Below are positions 15,237-23,048 of a stretch of 24,027 nt of DNA, one piece after another. The position numbers and the translations under genes are program-made. Each line of letters begins with the position of its first letter. Position 1 is the first letter of the stretch. The notes under the pieces are model-generated. The model made no database searches, was not told the DNA's origin, and saw only the letters and a program-made list of their open reading frames with translations. This stretch comes from a virus: the IMG/VR virus record IMGVR_UViG_3300049617_000450, positions 1-24,027 of that record; one strand, given 5' to 3'.

Positions 15237-17546
15237 ATGGCCTCAGACGCTTATGCGGCGACCGACCCGAACACATTCGACACTGGTGAGGGCTACGCGC
15301 CAACCCTGCCCGAGGGCTGGGGCGCGGGCGCCCCGGTTGCTTCCGGTTCGAGCGCGGGCGCACCCGACCTGAATGCCAATCCCTGGGCCTGGACCCGCGA
15401 TGCGCAACAGCTCGCGAAGGCCGCCGAGGCCGCGTCCGGCGTCATCCGGCCCATGGTCCACGGCCTGCTGGCCCAGCCGCCCGGGTCGCTGACCTACGAC
15501 CATGTCGCGGACGGCGTAGCGCACGTCCTCGACAATGTGCGTGTCGATCCGCGGCTGGGTCACGCCGACTGGGCGAGCATGGCCCAGAGCGCAGTGGGCA
15601 TCCTCAGCGGCATTTCGCCGGACGCGAGCGACGCGGACATCCGGCGCCGCGCGTTTCAGTTCCACACGACGCATCTGGCGAATTACCAGACGTTTCAGGC
15701 GCTGACGGGCAGGTGGGGCGTCGGGAGCGACGACGACTCTGGCCAAGACGACTCTGGCCAAGACGACTCTGGCCAAGACGACTCTGGCCAAGACGACTCT
15801 GGCCAAGACGACTCTGGCCAAGACGACTCTGGCCAAGACAACTCTGGCGCGTACGGCTCTGGCGCGGCGCCTAGCCCTTCAGATTCCCCTGGCCAAGGCG
15901 ACGCCGGCGGTTCGGCGGGATCGGTAGCGTCAAGCGCAGGCGCCGCTGACGCGCCGTCCGGAACTGGTACGGTCCAAAGCGACTTCGCGGCTGGCTCCGG
16001 CCCCTCGACCACGGCGGCGGCCTGGCCACAGAAGATCGCCGTAAGGTCATCCGGGGCGCCCGGCGCGGTCGCGCCCGCGCTTCATCCGCGTCGCCCGAAG
16101 ATTCCGCCTCGCGATCCCCACCGTCTGAGGATCGCAATGGTCGATCCCGACGGCCGACCGACGGGTCAGTTCGAAGACACCACGCCGGCCCAGAGCGAGA
16201 CATACTGGGGGTTAATTAAGAAGGGCATTTTCGATCCAAACGCACCACCAGGCAGCCCGAAACGCCCAATGGCCATCCCCTCAGACGGTCGGATGCCGAT
16301 CCATGGCGGCGACTGGTACGTCCAGCGTGATGATGGGGCGCTGAAGCAGTACGTCGATCCGGACACCCTTGAGCATACGGCCGAGGCGGCGGCCCTCAGG
16401 TACGCGGTTCCCGTCGTCGGGGACTGGATCCAGCGTCGCTATTTTCCCGATCCGCGTCTGGATGCCTTTCAGGATGGAGCCTGGGACGGCGTCACGCTCG
16501 GGACCGGCAAGTACGCCGCTTCGTTCTTCGACGCCGCACCGGCGCTCCTGACCGGCAACTTCAACGAGACCTATCAGCGGGATTTGGCGGGCCGTGAGGC
16601 GCTGGATCGCCAAGAGCGCCAAAGATACCCCTGGTTTCATTTCGCTGGCGAGGCGGCCGGCGGCGTCGCTCCGATGCTCCTCACCGATGGCCTCGCGGCT
16701 CCGGTTCGCGAAGGCGTCCTGGGATGGAGGGCTCTCCAGGGGGCGGGCGATCTCAGCCGGATTGCGCGCGCCGCGGCGCCCGCTGTTGTGGACATGGCCG
16801 CTCAGGGTACGGCGAATGCAGTCCATGCTGCGGCGGATACCCAAGGCGATCTGACCCAAAAGGCAAAGGCTCTCCCTGGCGGTTTCGTCGCGGGCGCATT
16901 GCCGGCCGGCGCAGCACATTCGGCGGGTGCGCTCCTCGACTTGGGCGCTAGCCGGCTCTTGAACGCCCGCTATGAGCCGCAGCGGCTCGCGACCTATTCG
17001 GACGACGTTCTCCCAAAGCCGGGGGAGGCGACTAGCCCGGCGGTGGACAGTCCGCTCCCAGCGCCATCAGAAGATCCTCCTCCGTCTACGACCCCGCCGT
17101 CGCTCCACGGTGATCAGCCGTCACTCCTGCAATCTCTTAAAAAGAAATCCCTTCGACTTTTATATCTTGGTAGAACCCCAAGCAAATATAGTGCTGTCGG
17201 AAATAAAGTCGTCAATCGAATGAGGACTGAAAATAAAATCTTTGGTGAAGGGCCATTGCTCCGCGGGAATCCAAACAATTTACACATAATAAACGATGAC
17301 AATAGCTTGACATTCATTGACCACAACGTCGACATGGCGCACAAACAGGCGGCGGTCAGTTGGTGGAATAGCGTAGGACGCCAATTCGGCGCTCGGAGCC
17401 GCCAAGCGCGGGAGTTTATGCTCGACGATAGCAACTATGAGCTGCAACATCGGACCCAGAACAGGTCCGAGGGCGGGGCGATGACGGAGCGCTATATGCC
17501 GCCTATAGGTCTATCGGATCCCCCTCCGCCAGGAATCTTCCCATGA
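15237..17546 (+). CDS. Ejection-type virion protein with C-terminal nuclease-like toxin domain
   Basis: A 769-residue multidomain protein. Residues 63-157 match the paralog at 3877-4515. Residues 166-200 are seven DDSGQ repeats, then a Ser/Gly/Ala linker. Residues 296-560 look like a phage ejection or internal virion protein, with YVQRDDGALKQYVDPDTL, DAFQDGAWDGVTLGTG (409-424) and FAGEAAGGVAPML (469-481). A Pro-rich linker (604-622) precedes the C-terminal domain at about 645-760. That domain reads GNKVVNRMRTENKI, DMAHKQAAVSWWNSVGRQFG, REFMLDDSNYELQHRTQNRS and YMPP, and fits the HNH/Endonuclease VII-like GH-E polymorphic-toxin group as I recall it; candidate active residues are H702, E735 and H738. 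DNA at 17131-17335 is clearly AT-rich, suggesting a swapped toxin domain. The next gene overlaps it and looks like its immunity gene. Confidence 0.8.
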   Translation: MASDAYAATDPNTFDTGEGYAPTLPEGWGAGAPVASGSSAGAPDLNANPWAWTRDAQQLAKAAEAASGVIRPMVHGLLAQPPGSLTYDHVADGVAHVLDNVRVDPRLGHADWASMAQSAVGILSGISPDASDADIRRRAFQFHTTHLANYQTFQALTGRWGVGSDDDSGQDDSGQDDSGQDDSGQDDSGQDDSGQDDSGQDNSGAYGSGAAPSPSDSPGQGDAGGSAGSVASSAGAADAPSGTGTVQSDFAAGSGPSTTAAAWPQKIAVRSSGAPGAVAPALHPRRPKIPPRDPHRLRIAMVDPDGRPTGQFEDTTPAQSETYWGLIKKGIFDPNAPPGSPKRPMAIPSDGRMPIHGGDWYVQRDDGALKQYVDPDTLEHTAEAAALRYAVPVVGDWIQRRYFPDPRLDAFQDGAWDGVTLGTGKYAASFFDAAPALLTGNFNETYQRDLAGREALDRQERQRYPWFHFAGEAAGGVAPMLLTDGLAAPVREGVLGWRALQGAGDLSRIARAAAPAVVDMAAQGTANAVHAAADTQGDLTQKAKALPGGFVAGALPAGAAHSAGALLDLGASRLLNARYEPQRLATYSDDVLPKPGEATSPAVDSPLPAPSEDPPPSTTPPSLHGDQPSLLQSLKKKSLRLLYLGRTPSKYSAVGNKVVNRMRTENKIFGEGPLLRGNPNNLHIINDDNSLTFIDHNVDMAHKQAAVSWWNSVGRQFGARSRQAREFMLDDSNYELQHRTQNRSEGGAMTERYMPPIGLSDPPPPGIFP
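15732..15836 (+). repeat. In-frame 15-bp tandem repeat, seven copies
   Basis: GACGACTCTGGCCAA is repeated seven times without change and is followed by a degenerate eighth copy (to 15851). Each unit encodes DDSGQ, so copy-number changes keep the reading frame. The tract forms an acidic flexible linker in the ejection/toxin protein. The perfect identity of the copies points to recent expansion or ongoing slippage. Confidence 0.95.
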
Positions 17547-17977
17547 CTGCACCGTCAGAACTGCCGGACGAGTTATACGAGAAAATTCAGTCCCACTGCG
17601 CCAAGGGGGAGGCTTTCCTCGAGGCGGACGACCTTAGCCAGGCCTTGAAGGAATATCGCCGGGCGTGGGACCTGATACCGACGCCCAAGGAAATCTGGCC
17701 GGCGGCGACCTGGGTCCTGGTCGCCATCGGCGACGCCTACTTTCTCGCCGGCGACATCGAGAAGTCTTACGCCGCGCTAGGCGACGCGGTTCGCTGCGCC
17801 GAAGGCTTCGGCAATCCGTTCATTCACATGAGGCTCGGCCAAGCCCTCTACGAACTCGGCGATCTTGACGCTTCGGCGGAGGAGCTCATCCGCGCCTACG
17901 CCCTGGAAGGGCCGGCGGTCTTCGAGCATGAAGACGCGAAGTACCTCAAGTTCCTTAAGACGCGAGCGGCCTTGTAG
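17543..17977 (+). CDS. TPR-type immunity protein, probable partner of the upstream toxin domain
   Basis: A 144-residue helical protein whose ATG overlaps the toxin stop by four bases (ATGA). It fits the tetratricopeptide-type immunity proteins found directly downstream of polymorphic-toxin C-termini. Matching segments are EKIQSHCAKGEAFLEADDLS, ALKEYRRAWDLIPTP, WVLVAIGDAYFLAGDIEKS, then NPFIHMRLGQALYELGD and RAYALEGPAVFEHEDAKYLK. Two to three TPR-like helix pairs are visible (around 17-50, 55-85 and 90-125). There is no signal peptide, so it acts in the cytoplasm. The tight coupling and the family resemblance make neutralisation of the nuclease-like domain the best reading. Direct binding is inference. 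Confidence 0.82.
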   Translation: MTAPSELPDELYEKIQSHCAKGEAFLEADDLSQALKEYRRAWDLIPTPKEIWPAATWVLVAIGDAYFLAGDIEKSYAALGDAVRCAEGFGNPFIHMRLGQALYELGDLDASAEELIRAYALEGPAVFEHEDAKYLKFLKTRAAL

Positions 17978-18081
17978 GACAATCGCCAGCACTGAAGCTG
18001 CATAGATAGGCCTTTCGCCTCGACGCCCTTGGCGCTGTCGCATGTGCGGGACCGCCTGCGCTCATCCTGAGGAGTCCCCCC

Positions 18082-19227
18082 ATGCCTCACCTCCCCGCGC
18101 GCGCCGCGGCGCTGGCGCTTGTTTTCGGCTTGACGCCGTTGGCGCCCCTGGCCGCGCCCGGCGGCCAGGTGCTGAACGGGCGCCAGCAGTTCGTGGACCA
18201 GAACGGCCAGCCCATCGTGGGCGGCGCGGTCTACCTCTATCAGGTCGGGACCACGACCCCGGTCGCCACCTATCAGGACGCCAATCTGTCGATCCCCAAT
18301 TCCGCGCCCGTGATCCTGGACTCGCGGGGCCAGGCGGCCATCTGGGTCGCGCCGGGGAATTATCGCGAGCAGGTCTATGACGGGTCCGGAAACCTGATCT
18401 GGGACCAGACCACATCGAGCTCGAATGCGGCGGTCGCCCTGAACCCCGGCGCCACGGTGGCGACGAACGGCGATGTGACGGGGACGCCGACGCTGTTCAA
18501 TGGCGTCTCCGCGATCTCGATTCCGACCACGGTCGTGTCGGCGACCACAGCGGTGGCCGGCAAGGTGCAGCTGACCACGGCGGCGGTGGCCCAGGCGGGG
18601 GCGAGCAGCGCCCAGGCGGTGACGCCGGCGGCCCTCGCGGCTGTGGTCCAGGGTCAGAGCCAGACCTATGTCCTGGATACCGGCGCCCCCGGCGCCCTGG
18701 TCGTCGCGCCGACACCAGCCTGGACCGCCTATGTCGCGGGCGCGGTCGTACAGGTGAAGCTGGCCAACGCCCTGGCCGGCGCCGCCACGATCAATGTCAG
18801 CGGCCTGGGGGCGAAGACGATCCAGGTCAACGGCGCCAACCCGATCCAGACCCTACCGGCCGGCCAGATCGTCACCCTGACCTATGACGGGACCTATTTC
18901 CAGACCGGCGCGACCGCGCCGACCCTGGTGCGCGGCTATATCACCGGCTGCAGTACGGGAACCTGTACGGTCGCCGGCGGGACGGGCATCAACAGCGTTA
19001 CGCGTATAGGAATCGGGCACTACACGGTTAACTTCGCCAACCCGTTTCCCAACACCAATTTCACCACCCTTTGCACGTTCGGCGACGGGGCCCAGCCGCA
19101 ATGGGTCTGTATCGAGGACACCAACACGGCGCGAACCGCCAGTTCGGTGACGCTCGAGGTCACCAGCGGATCTCTCCAGGAAAACGGCAGCTCGACGCTG
19201 AACATCCTGGTCATCGGCAATCCGTAG
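18082..19227 (+). CDS. Tailspike head-binding/adaptor-like protein with N-terminal signal-like segment
   Basis: A 381-residue protein. Residues 30-110 resemble the P22 tailspike head-binding domain: GRQQFVDQNGQPIVGGAVYL, YQVGTTTPVATYQDANLSI, VILDSRGQAAIWVAPGNYRE. A repeat-like beta region follows, ending in a Thr/Ser-rich C-terminal domain with four cysteines (GCSTGTCTVAGG and TTLCTFGDG...WVCIED). ATG 18082 is supported by TGAGGAG at 18068-18074. The first 25 residues (RAAALALVFGLTPLAPLAA) look like a Sec signal peptide, which is odd for a cytoplasmically assembled virion protein. It is probably a fibre or tailspike base that works with the tailspike downstream. Confidence 0.75.
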   Translation: MPHLPARAAALALVFGLTPLAPLAAPGGQVLNGRQQFVDQNGQPIVGGAVYLYQVGTTTPVATYQDANLSIPNSAPVILDSRGQAAIWVAPGNYREQVYDGSGNLIWDQTTSSSNAAVALNPGATVATNGDVTGTPTLFNGVSAISIPTTVVSATTAVAGKVQLTTAAVAQAGASSAQAVTPAALAAVVQGQSQTYVLDTGAPGALVVAPTPAWTAYVAGAVVQVKLANALAGAATINVSGLGAKTIQVNGANPIQTLPAGQIVTLTYDGTYFQTGATAPTLVRGYITGCSTGTCTVAGGTGINSVTRIGIGHYTVNFANPFPNTNFTTLCTFGDGAQPQWVCIEDTNTARTASSVTLEVTSGSLQENGSSTLNILVIGNP

Positions 19228-19258
19228 CGCCACACTCACCGTCAGGGACTCAAGAGAC

Positions 19259-20482
19259 ATGACCTCGCCCGCCGTCGCCACCACCTTCGCCGACCTGCCG
19301 TCACCGGCCTCGATCGGCCTGCTCGACGCCGCCTTCGGCCAGGCCCTGGGCGCGGCGCCCTTCTGGGGCGTGGACAATTTCGGCGCCAAGGGCGACGGCG
19401 TCACCGACGACAGCGCGGCGGTGAACGCCTGGCTGGCCCAGCTGGCTCAGAGCGGGGGCGTCGGCGTCATGACCGCCGGCAAGACCTATTATTGCGCAAA
19501 GCAGGCCGTGCTGAATCTGAACGACGGCCCGGCCCAGGCCAATATCCTGATCCTGGCCTATGGCGCGATCCTGACCACGGGCGCCAACGCGATCTATGGC
19601 CTGTTGATCGAGGGCGACAATATCCCCAACCGCCAGACCGTGATGGGCTTGACGATCAACCAGCGGGGATCCGGCGGGGCGGGCGCCGGGACCAACGCCG
19701 CGCTCGGCGGGTTCGGCCTCTCGGGGACGGGGTCGGTGTCGCTGGTGGACTGCTCGGTCATCGCCAATGGGGTGCCGTTTACGGGGAACCAGCAGACGGA
19801 TTATGCGGCGTTTGATTTGTTCGAGACGACTCCCGGTATCGACACAACAGGATGCGTTTGGACGAAAATTTTGCGTTGCTGGGTTCGCAAGGAATCAGGT
19901 TCCGACATCGGAGATATACCATATGGTGTCCGCCTTCGTGGAGCCGCAAACTCAACCACAATAGAGCATTGTCAAATTACAACACAAGGAAGTAATGATG
20001 GATTTCTGACATCGGCAATATTGATTACAATTCATAGTGGTCAGACCTATGTGCCCAACGCCATAACCGTTGCGCACAATGATTTCGAAAGCGTAGGCTA
20101 TGCTGTTCAGGTAAACGCGCCAAATGGATACTGTACTACGGCATTTGAAGCATTTGGGAATCGATTTGAATCGATTTACGCGGCAGCATTTTATTTTATC
20201 GGAAGCGCATCAATATCCCTCGTGCCGCCGCAGATCTGGGGCGGAGCACCGCTATTTGGTCAACTTGGATTTGCTGCGACAGGGTCAATTTTGGCAACGT
20301 CGAATGTCATTACATCGGTTTCATCGTCAAACTGGCAGCAGTTGTTCGTTGGTCAAAACTTACAGGGGGCCGGCATACCGATAAATGCGGTTGTGACGGG
20401 GTTTACTCATCGTTGCAAACTATTACAATTTCTGCACTGCCAACGGTTAATGCCTCTAATGTGTCGATTGTTTCAGAAGTAA
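19259..20482 (+). CDS. Tailspike, N-terminal part (pectate-lyase-type beta-helix), frameshifted
   Basis: This frame encodes 407 residues. Residues 41-51 (FGAKGDGVTDD) followed by SAAVNAWLAQL are the classic start of a phage tailspike pectate-lyase-like beta-helix, which binds or cleaves surface polysaccharide. Repeated short strands follow. The true product continues in the -1 frame: near position 20400, the GGGG run at 20398-20401 lacks one G, and adding it restores VVTGVYSSLQTITISAL. The last 27 residues here (after INAVVTGF) are therefore out of frame. DNA from about 19810 onward turns AT-rich, while the first 550 bases match the GC-rich phage, so the receptor-binding half looks swapped in. 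The restored tailspike would be about 622 residues. Confidence 0.82.
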   Translation: MTSPAVATTFADLPSPASIGLLDAAFGQALGAAPFWGVDNFGAKGDGVTDDSAAVNAWLAQLAQSGGVGVMTAGKTYYCAKQAVLNLNDGPAQANILILAYGAILTTGANAIYGLLIEGDNIPNRQTVMGLTINQRGSGGAGAGTNAALGGFGLSGTGSVSLVDCSVIANGVPFTGNQQTDYAAFDLFETTPGIDTTGCVWTKILRCWVRKESGSDIGDIPYGVRLRGAANSTTIEHCQITTQGSNDGFLTSAILITIHSGQTYVPNAITVAHNDFESVGYAVQVNAPNGYCTTAFEAFGNRFESIYAAAFYFIGSASISLVPPQIWGGAPLFGQLGFAATGSILATSNVITSVSSSNWQQLFVGQNLQGAGIPINAVVTGFTHRCKLLQFLHCQRLMPLMCRLFQK

Positions 20483-21126
20483 TGTGGGTTTCAAATCCGC
20501 TGGGAATACCAATTAACAATTTTACACCGGACGGCCAAAATTTACCTGGCGCGGAGTGGTCAGTTACAAATTATAACGGTATGACCGCCAGCGCTTTGAG
20601 TGGTTCGGCTCATGCGATGAATTTTGGGTTCACGGCCAACAGCAACAGAGGAATTAGTGCTTACGACATAGGATCTGGAAATAGTCAATTTCAAATTGTT
20701 AGTAATCAATGGGGTGGTTCATATTATTCAATTGATTTCCAAGCTGGCGGTGGTGTTTCCCCTCGGGATCTAAGGTTGCGATGCGGATATAATATAAATG
20801 TGAATAGTACGGGAGATAGATCGACGTATTCACAAGGTCATATTGTATTTGCCGATTATAATGGTGGCTCAAACAGCCAATTTGGTCATTTATGGATGGA
20901 TCAAAGCGGAGTACCTAGTTTTGTTACCCAGTCTGTATATTCTGCTAATCTTGGATCAGATAATCCAACGGGCCGAGTGCGACTACAATCAACTTTAAAT
21001 GGAATTGCCAGGCCATCTACCCCTATTGTAGGGCAAATATTTTTCGATTTGAATTTAAATCTGCCGATATGGTGCAAGAGTTCAGCGGGCCCAGTTTGGA
21101 TAAATGCTTCCGGAACAGTTGTATAA
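20413..21126 (+). CDS. Tailspike, C-terminal part in the -1 frame
   Basis: An open frame of 237 codons starting at a TTG that is almost certainly internal. It continues the upstream tailspike after the one-base frameshift, since SLQTITISALPTVNA joins seamlessly to the preceding beta-helix. Visible pieces are NNFTPDGQNLPGAEWSV, SQFQIVSNQWGGSYYSIDFQ and a closing GQIFFDLNLNLPIWCKSS, a common terminus of phage tail proteins. Composition is strongly AT-rich, unlike the phage backbone. If the frameshift is real, translation of this half would need ribosomal slippage, a reversion, or independent initiation; no ribosome-binding site was seen. Confidence 0.7.
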   Translation: MQTITISALPTVNASNVSIVSEVMWVSNPLGIPINNFTPDGQNLPGAEWSVTNYNGMTASALSGSAHAMNFGFTANSNRGISAYDIGSGNSQFQIVSNQWGGSYYSIDFQAGGGVSPRDLRLRCGYNINVNSTGDRSTYSQGHIVFADYNGGSNSQFGHLWMDQSGVPSFVTQSVYSANLGSDNPTGRVRLQSTLNGIARPSTPIVGQIFFDLNLNLPIWCKSSAGPVWINASGTVV

Positions 21127-21135
21127 CAATAAATC

Positions 21136-22263
21136 ATGACCCGTCCAAATATTAGCTCAAAAGTAATAAATGATGACGCAAAACAGGAATTAATTTCATT
21201 TGATGTTATTCATTCGGCGGATGGTCATCTATTGCATATAGACGCGATTCGATTTATGGCGTCGTTTGGAATTATAATATTACACGCAAGGGGTCTAATT
21301 GTTGCTGGTCCGCAGTTTCAATTTATATTAAATTCAACAAATTCATTTCGATTATTTGTTGATTTATTTTTTGGGATATCAGGATTCATTATTTCATATA
21401 TTTACAGCAAAAAAATGAGGACGACAGACGAATATTTTGTGTTTTTGAAAAGGAGAATTGGTAGGCTGCTGCCTTTGCACTGGGCGACTTTGTTGCTATT
21501 TTTTTTCATTGGTGTATTCGTCAATAATCATTTTATAACAGCTAATAATGCATCATTATATGATAATAAGTGTCTTTTACAGAATGCTTTCCTTTTGCAC
21601 TCCGCGGGGACGTGTAATCATCTGTCTTTTAACGCGCCAAGTTGGTCTATTAGTGCGGAATTCATCGTTTACCTGTTTTTCCCCGCTATTTTGATAATTA
21701 CGCTGAGAAGCATTATCGTTGAATGTTCGATTTTATCATTGTTTATTATCTACGCATTAAAAGATGACTCACATTTTTTTTATAGAACATTTGACTTTGG
21801 TATAATGAGAGCCCTCGCGGGATTTGCATTTGGCATGATTGTCTTCAAATATAGAACTATTTTAGGACGACTGCCATTTGGAAATATTCCCTTTATTTTA
21901 TGCGTGTGCTTTTTTTTGATTGGAAGTGTTTTCCGGTGGCCGGAGGTAATCCTATTAATACTTATTATGGGAATTCTCATATTCGCTGCTGCGGCAGACG
22001 TTAGTGGCGCAAAAGCATCAAATCTAAGAATTATTGCCGCGCTCGGAAACCTAACATATTCAAGTTATATGATTCACCAGATCATATTAACATTCATTGT
22101 AAGCGTATTGGCGGTAAAAATTTGCCATTTTTCTCCATTCCTTCAAAATTTAATGACAATATTTGCGATAATTGTGGTTTGGCCATTATCATATTTTTCG
22201 TATTGTTTTTTTGAACGCCCCGCAAGATCGTGGATCGACTCAGTTAATATGAGATGGAACTAA
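21136..22263 (+). CDS. Membrane O-acyltransferase (acyltransferase-3 family)
   Basis: A 375-residue integral membrane protein with many hydrophobic segments, for example ASFGIIILHARGLIVAG (42-58) and FVDLFFGISGFIISYIY (74-90). Family landmarks are HIDAIRFMASFGIIILHA with conserved His50, the R-x2-R-x2-PLHW element KRRIGRLLPLHW (105-116), NAPSWSISAEF (166-176) and the late SSYMIHQ. Such proteins acylate sugars of lipopolysaccharide or capsule in the inner membrane. In phages this often changes the O-antigen and blocks superinfection. It lies nine bases after the tailspike frame and shares its AT-rich composition. ATG 21136 lacks a clear ribosome-binding site, so translation may be weak or coupled. 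The sugar substrate is unknown. Confidence 0.85.
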   Translation: MTRPNISSKVINDDAKQELISFDVIHSADGHLLHIDAIRFMASFGIIILHARGLIVAGPQFQFILNSTNSFRLFVDLFFGISGFIISYIYSKKMRTTDEYFVFLKRRIGRLLPLHWATLLLFFFIGVFVNNHFITANNASLYDNKCLLQNAFLLHSAGTCNHLSFNAPSWSISAEFIVYLFFPAILIITLRSIIVECSILSLFIIYALKDDSHFFYRTFDFGIMRALAGFAFGMIVFKYRTILGRLPFGNIPFILCVCFFLIGSVFRWPEVILLILIMGILIFAAAADVSGAKASNLRIIAALGNLTYSSYMIHQIILTFIVSVLAVKICHFSPFLQNLMTIFAIIVVWPLSYFSYCFFERPARSWIDSVNMRWN

Positions 22264-22330
22264 GCAAGCAAGAGTTCAAATATTCTTACATGCAAAATAT
22301 TCTCTTACATCGAAACGTTGGAGGCCTAAC

Positions 22331-22639
22331 ATGACCGCCTGGGGACCGCAGGAATGGGCGGCGGTGGGCGCGCTCGGGGTGGGTCTGGTCGGGGCGGTGG
22401 GCGCCGGGGTGGTGCACGCCATCCGCGTCTCCTACCGCTTCGGGCGCTCCGACGAAGAGCAATCCAATTTGAGGGCGAGGCTAGAGAAGCTCGAGCTGCA
22501 GGCGGACCTGGCGGAAGCGCACCGGGCCGGTATCGAGGTGCTGAAGGCGGCGCTTCAGAGCGTCCGTGAACAGCTGGCCGAGGTGCGCCAGGATCTCAAG
22601 CACCTGATGGGCGTACGGCCGACCTCGCCGCGCCGTTGA
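22331..22639 (+). CDS. Membrane-anchored coiled-coil protein, lysis cassette
   Basis: A 102-residue protein with GGAGG at about 22320-22324 before the ATG. Residues 11-33 (AVGALGVGLVGAVGAGVVH) form one membrane helix. Residues 42-95 are a long charged coiled coil (EEQSNLRARLEKLELQADLA and AALQSVREQLAEVRQDLKHL). The architecture fits an inner-membrane spanin-like or holin-associated protein next to an endolysin gene. No outer-membrane spanin partner is recognised. GC-rich phage composition resumes here. Confidence 0.65.
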   Translation: MTAWGPQEWAAVGALGVGLVGAVGAGVVHAIRVSYRFGRSDEEQSNLRARLEKLELQADLAEAHRAGIEVLKAALQSVREQLAEVRQDLKHLMGVRPTSPRR

Positions 22640-22644
22640 GCGAA

Positions 22645-22660
22645 TTCGCCTGAAGGCGAA
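22645..22660 (+). terminator. Small hairpin between lysis genes
   Basis: TTCGCC at 22645-22650 pairs with GGCGAA at 22655-22660 around a four-base loop, six bases after the preceding stop. No T-run follows, so a terminator role is weakly supported. Confidence 0.2.
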
Positions 22661-22762
22661 GGCTGAGACCCCGAGTTCAATCCACCCCGTTCGCGCCAAG
22701 ACGGCCAGCTTGGCGGCGCCTTTCGGCGCGGCGGCTCGGACGCTTTCCAGTGGAGAATCGCG

Positions 22763-22924
22763 ATGAAATCCGACGTTCAAACCTTGGCCGCCCTGGGGCT
22801 GCTCGGGGTGATCGCCATCTGCGCCTGCCTGGGCGCCGTACCGCCCGCGAACGCAGGCCTTGTGGGCGCCATCGTGACGGGGCTGTTCGCCCTGCTGCAG
22901 CCGCGCAAGGGACCCGACGCCTGA
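22763..22924 (+). CDS. Small holin-like membrane protein
   Basis: A 53-residue protein starting MKSDVQTLAALGLLGVIAIC, with GGAGA at 22752-22756 as ribosome-binding site. Two hydrophobic segments (about 8-24 and 32-46) are joined by a short PPANAG turn, and the C-terminus is basic and charged (QPRKGPDA). This topology and size fit a class II-like holin or similar phage membrane protein, and the endolysin-type gene follows. The holin role is inferred from architecture and position. Confidence 0.62.
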   Translation: MKSDVQTLAALGLLGVIAICACLGAVPPANAGLVGAIVTGLFALLQPRKGPDA

Positions 22925-23048
22925 ACGCGTTGCGCCTTTTGAGGCAGGGCGTGACCCGCCCGACTCCGTGCCAGTGGGCCGGCGGCTGACGACGCCGCGG
23001 CCATGGCGTCCCAGAAATCCCTTCATTCGATCCCATCAGAGGCTCGCC

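Larger units (their letters stand above)
19810..22330 (+). other. AT-rich, probably laterally acquired region
   Basis: Base composition drops sharply from about 19810, inside the tailspike gene, and recovers at about 22331 where the lysis genes begin. The block contains the receptor-binding half of the tailspike and the whole acyltransferase gene, and uses many AT-rich codons. The left edge lies within a conserved protein fold, as in mosaic tailspike exchange. No integrase, insertion sequence or terminal repeats were seen at the edges. Confidence 0.75.

Noticed and set aside
15732-15851. Possible CRISPR-like repeat array
   Set aside because: The 15-bp units are directly adjacent without spacers and are translated in frame as DDSGQ repeats.
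20413-20415. TTG as an independent start of a separate gene
   Set aside because: The protein reads as a seamless continuation of the tailspike after one missing base and no ribosome-binding site precedes it.
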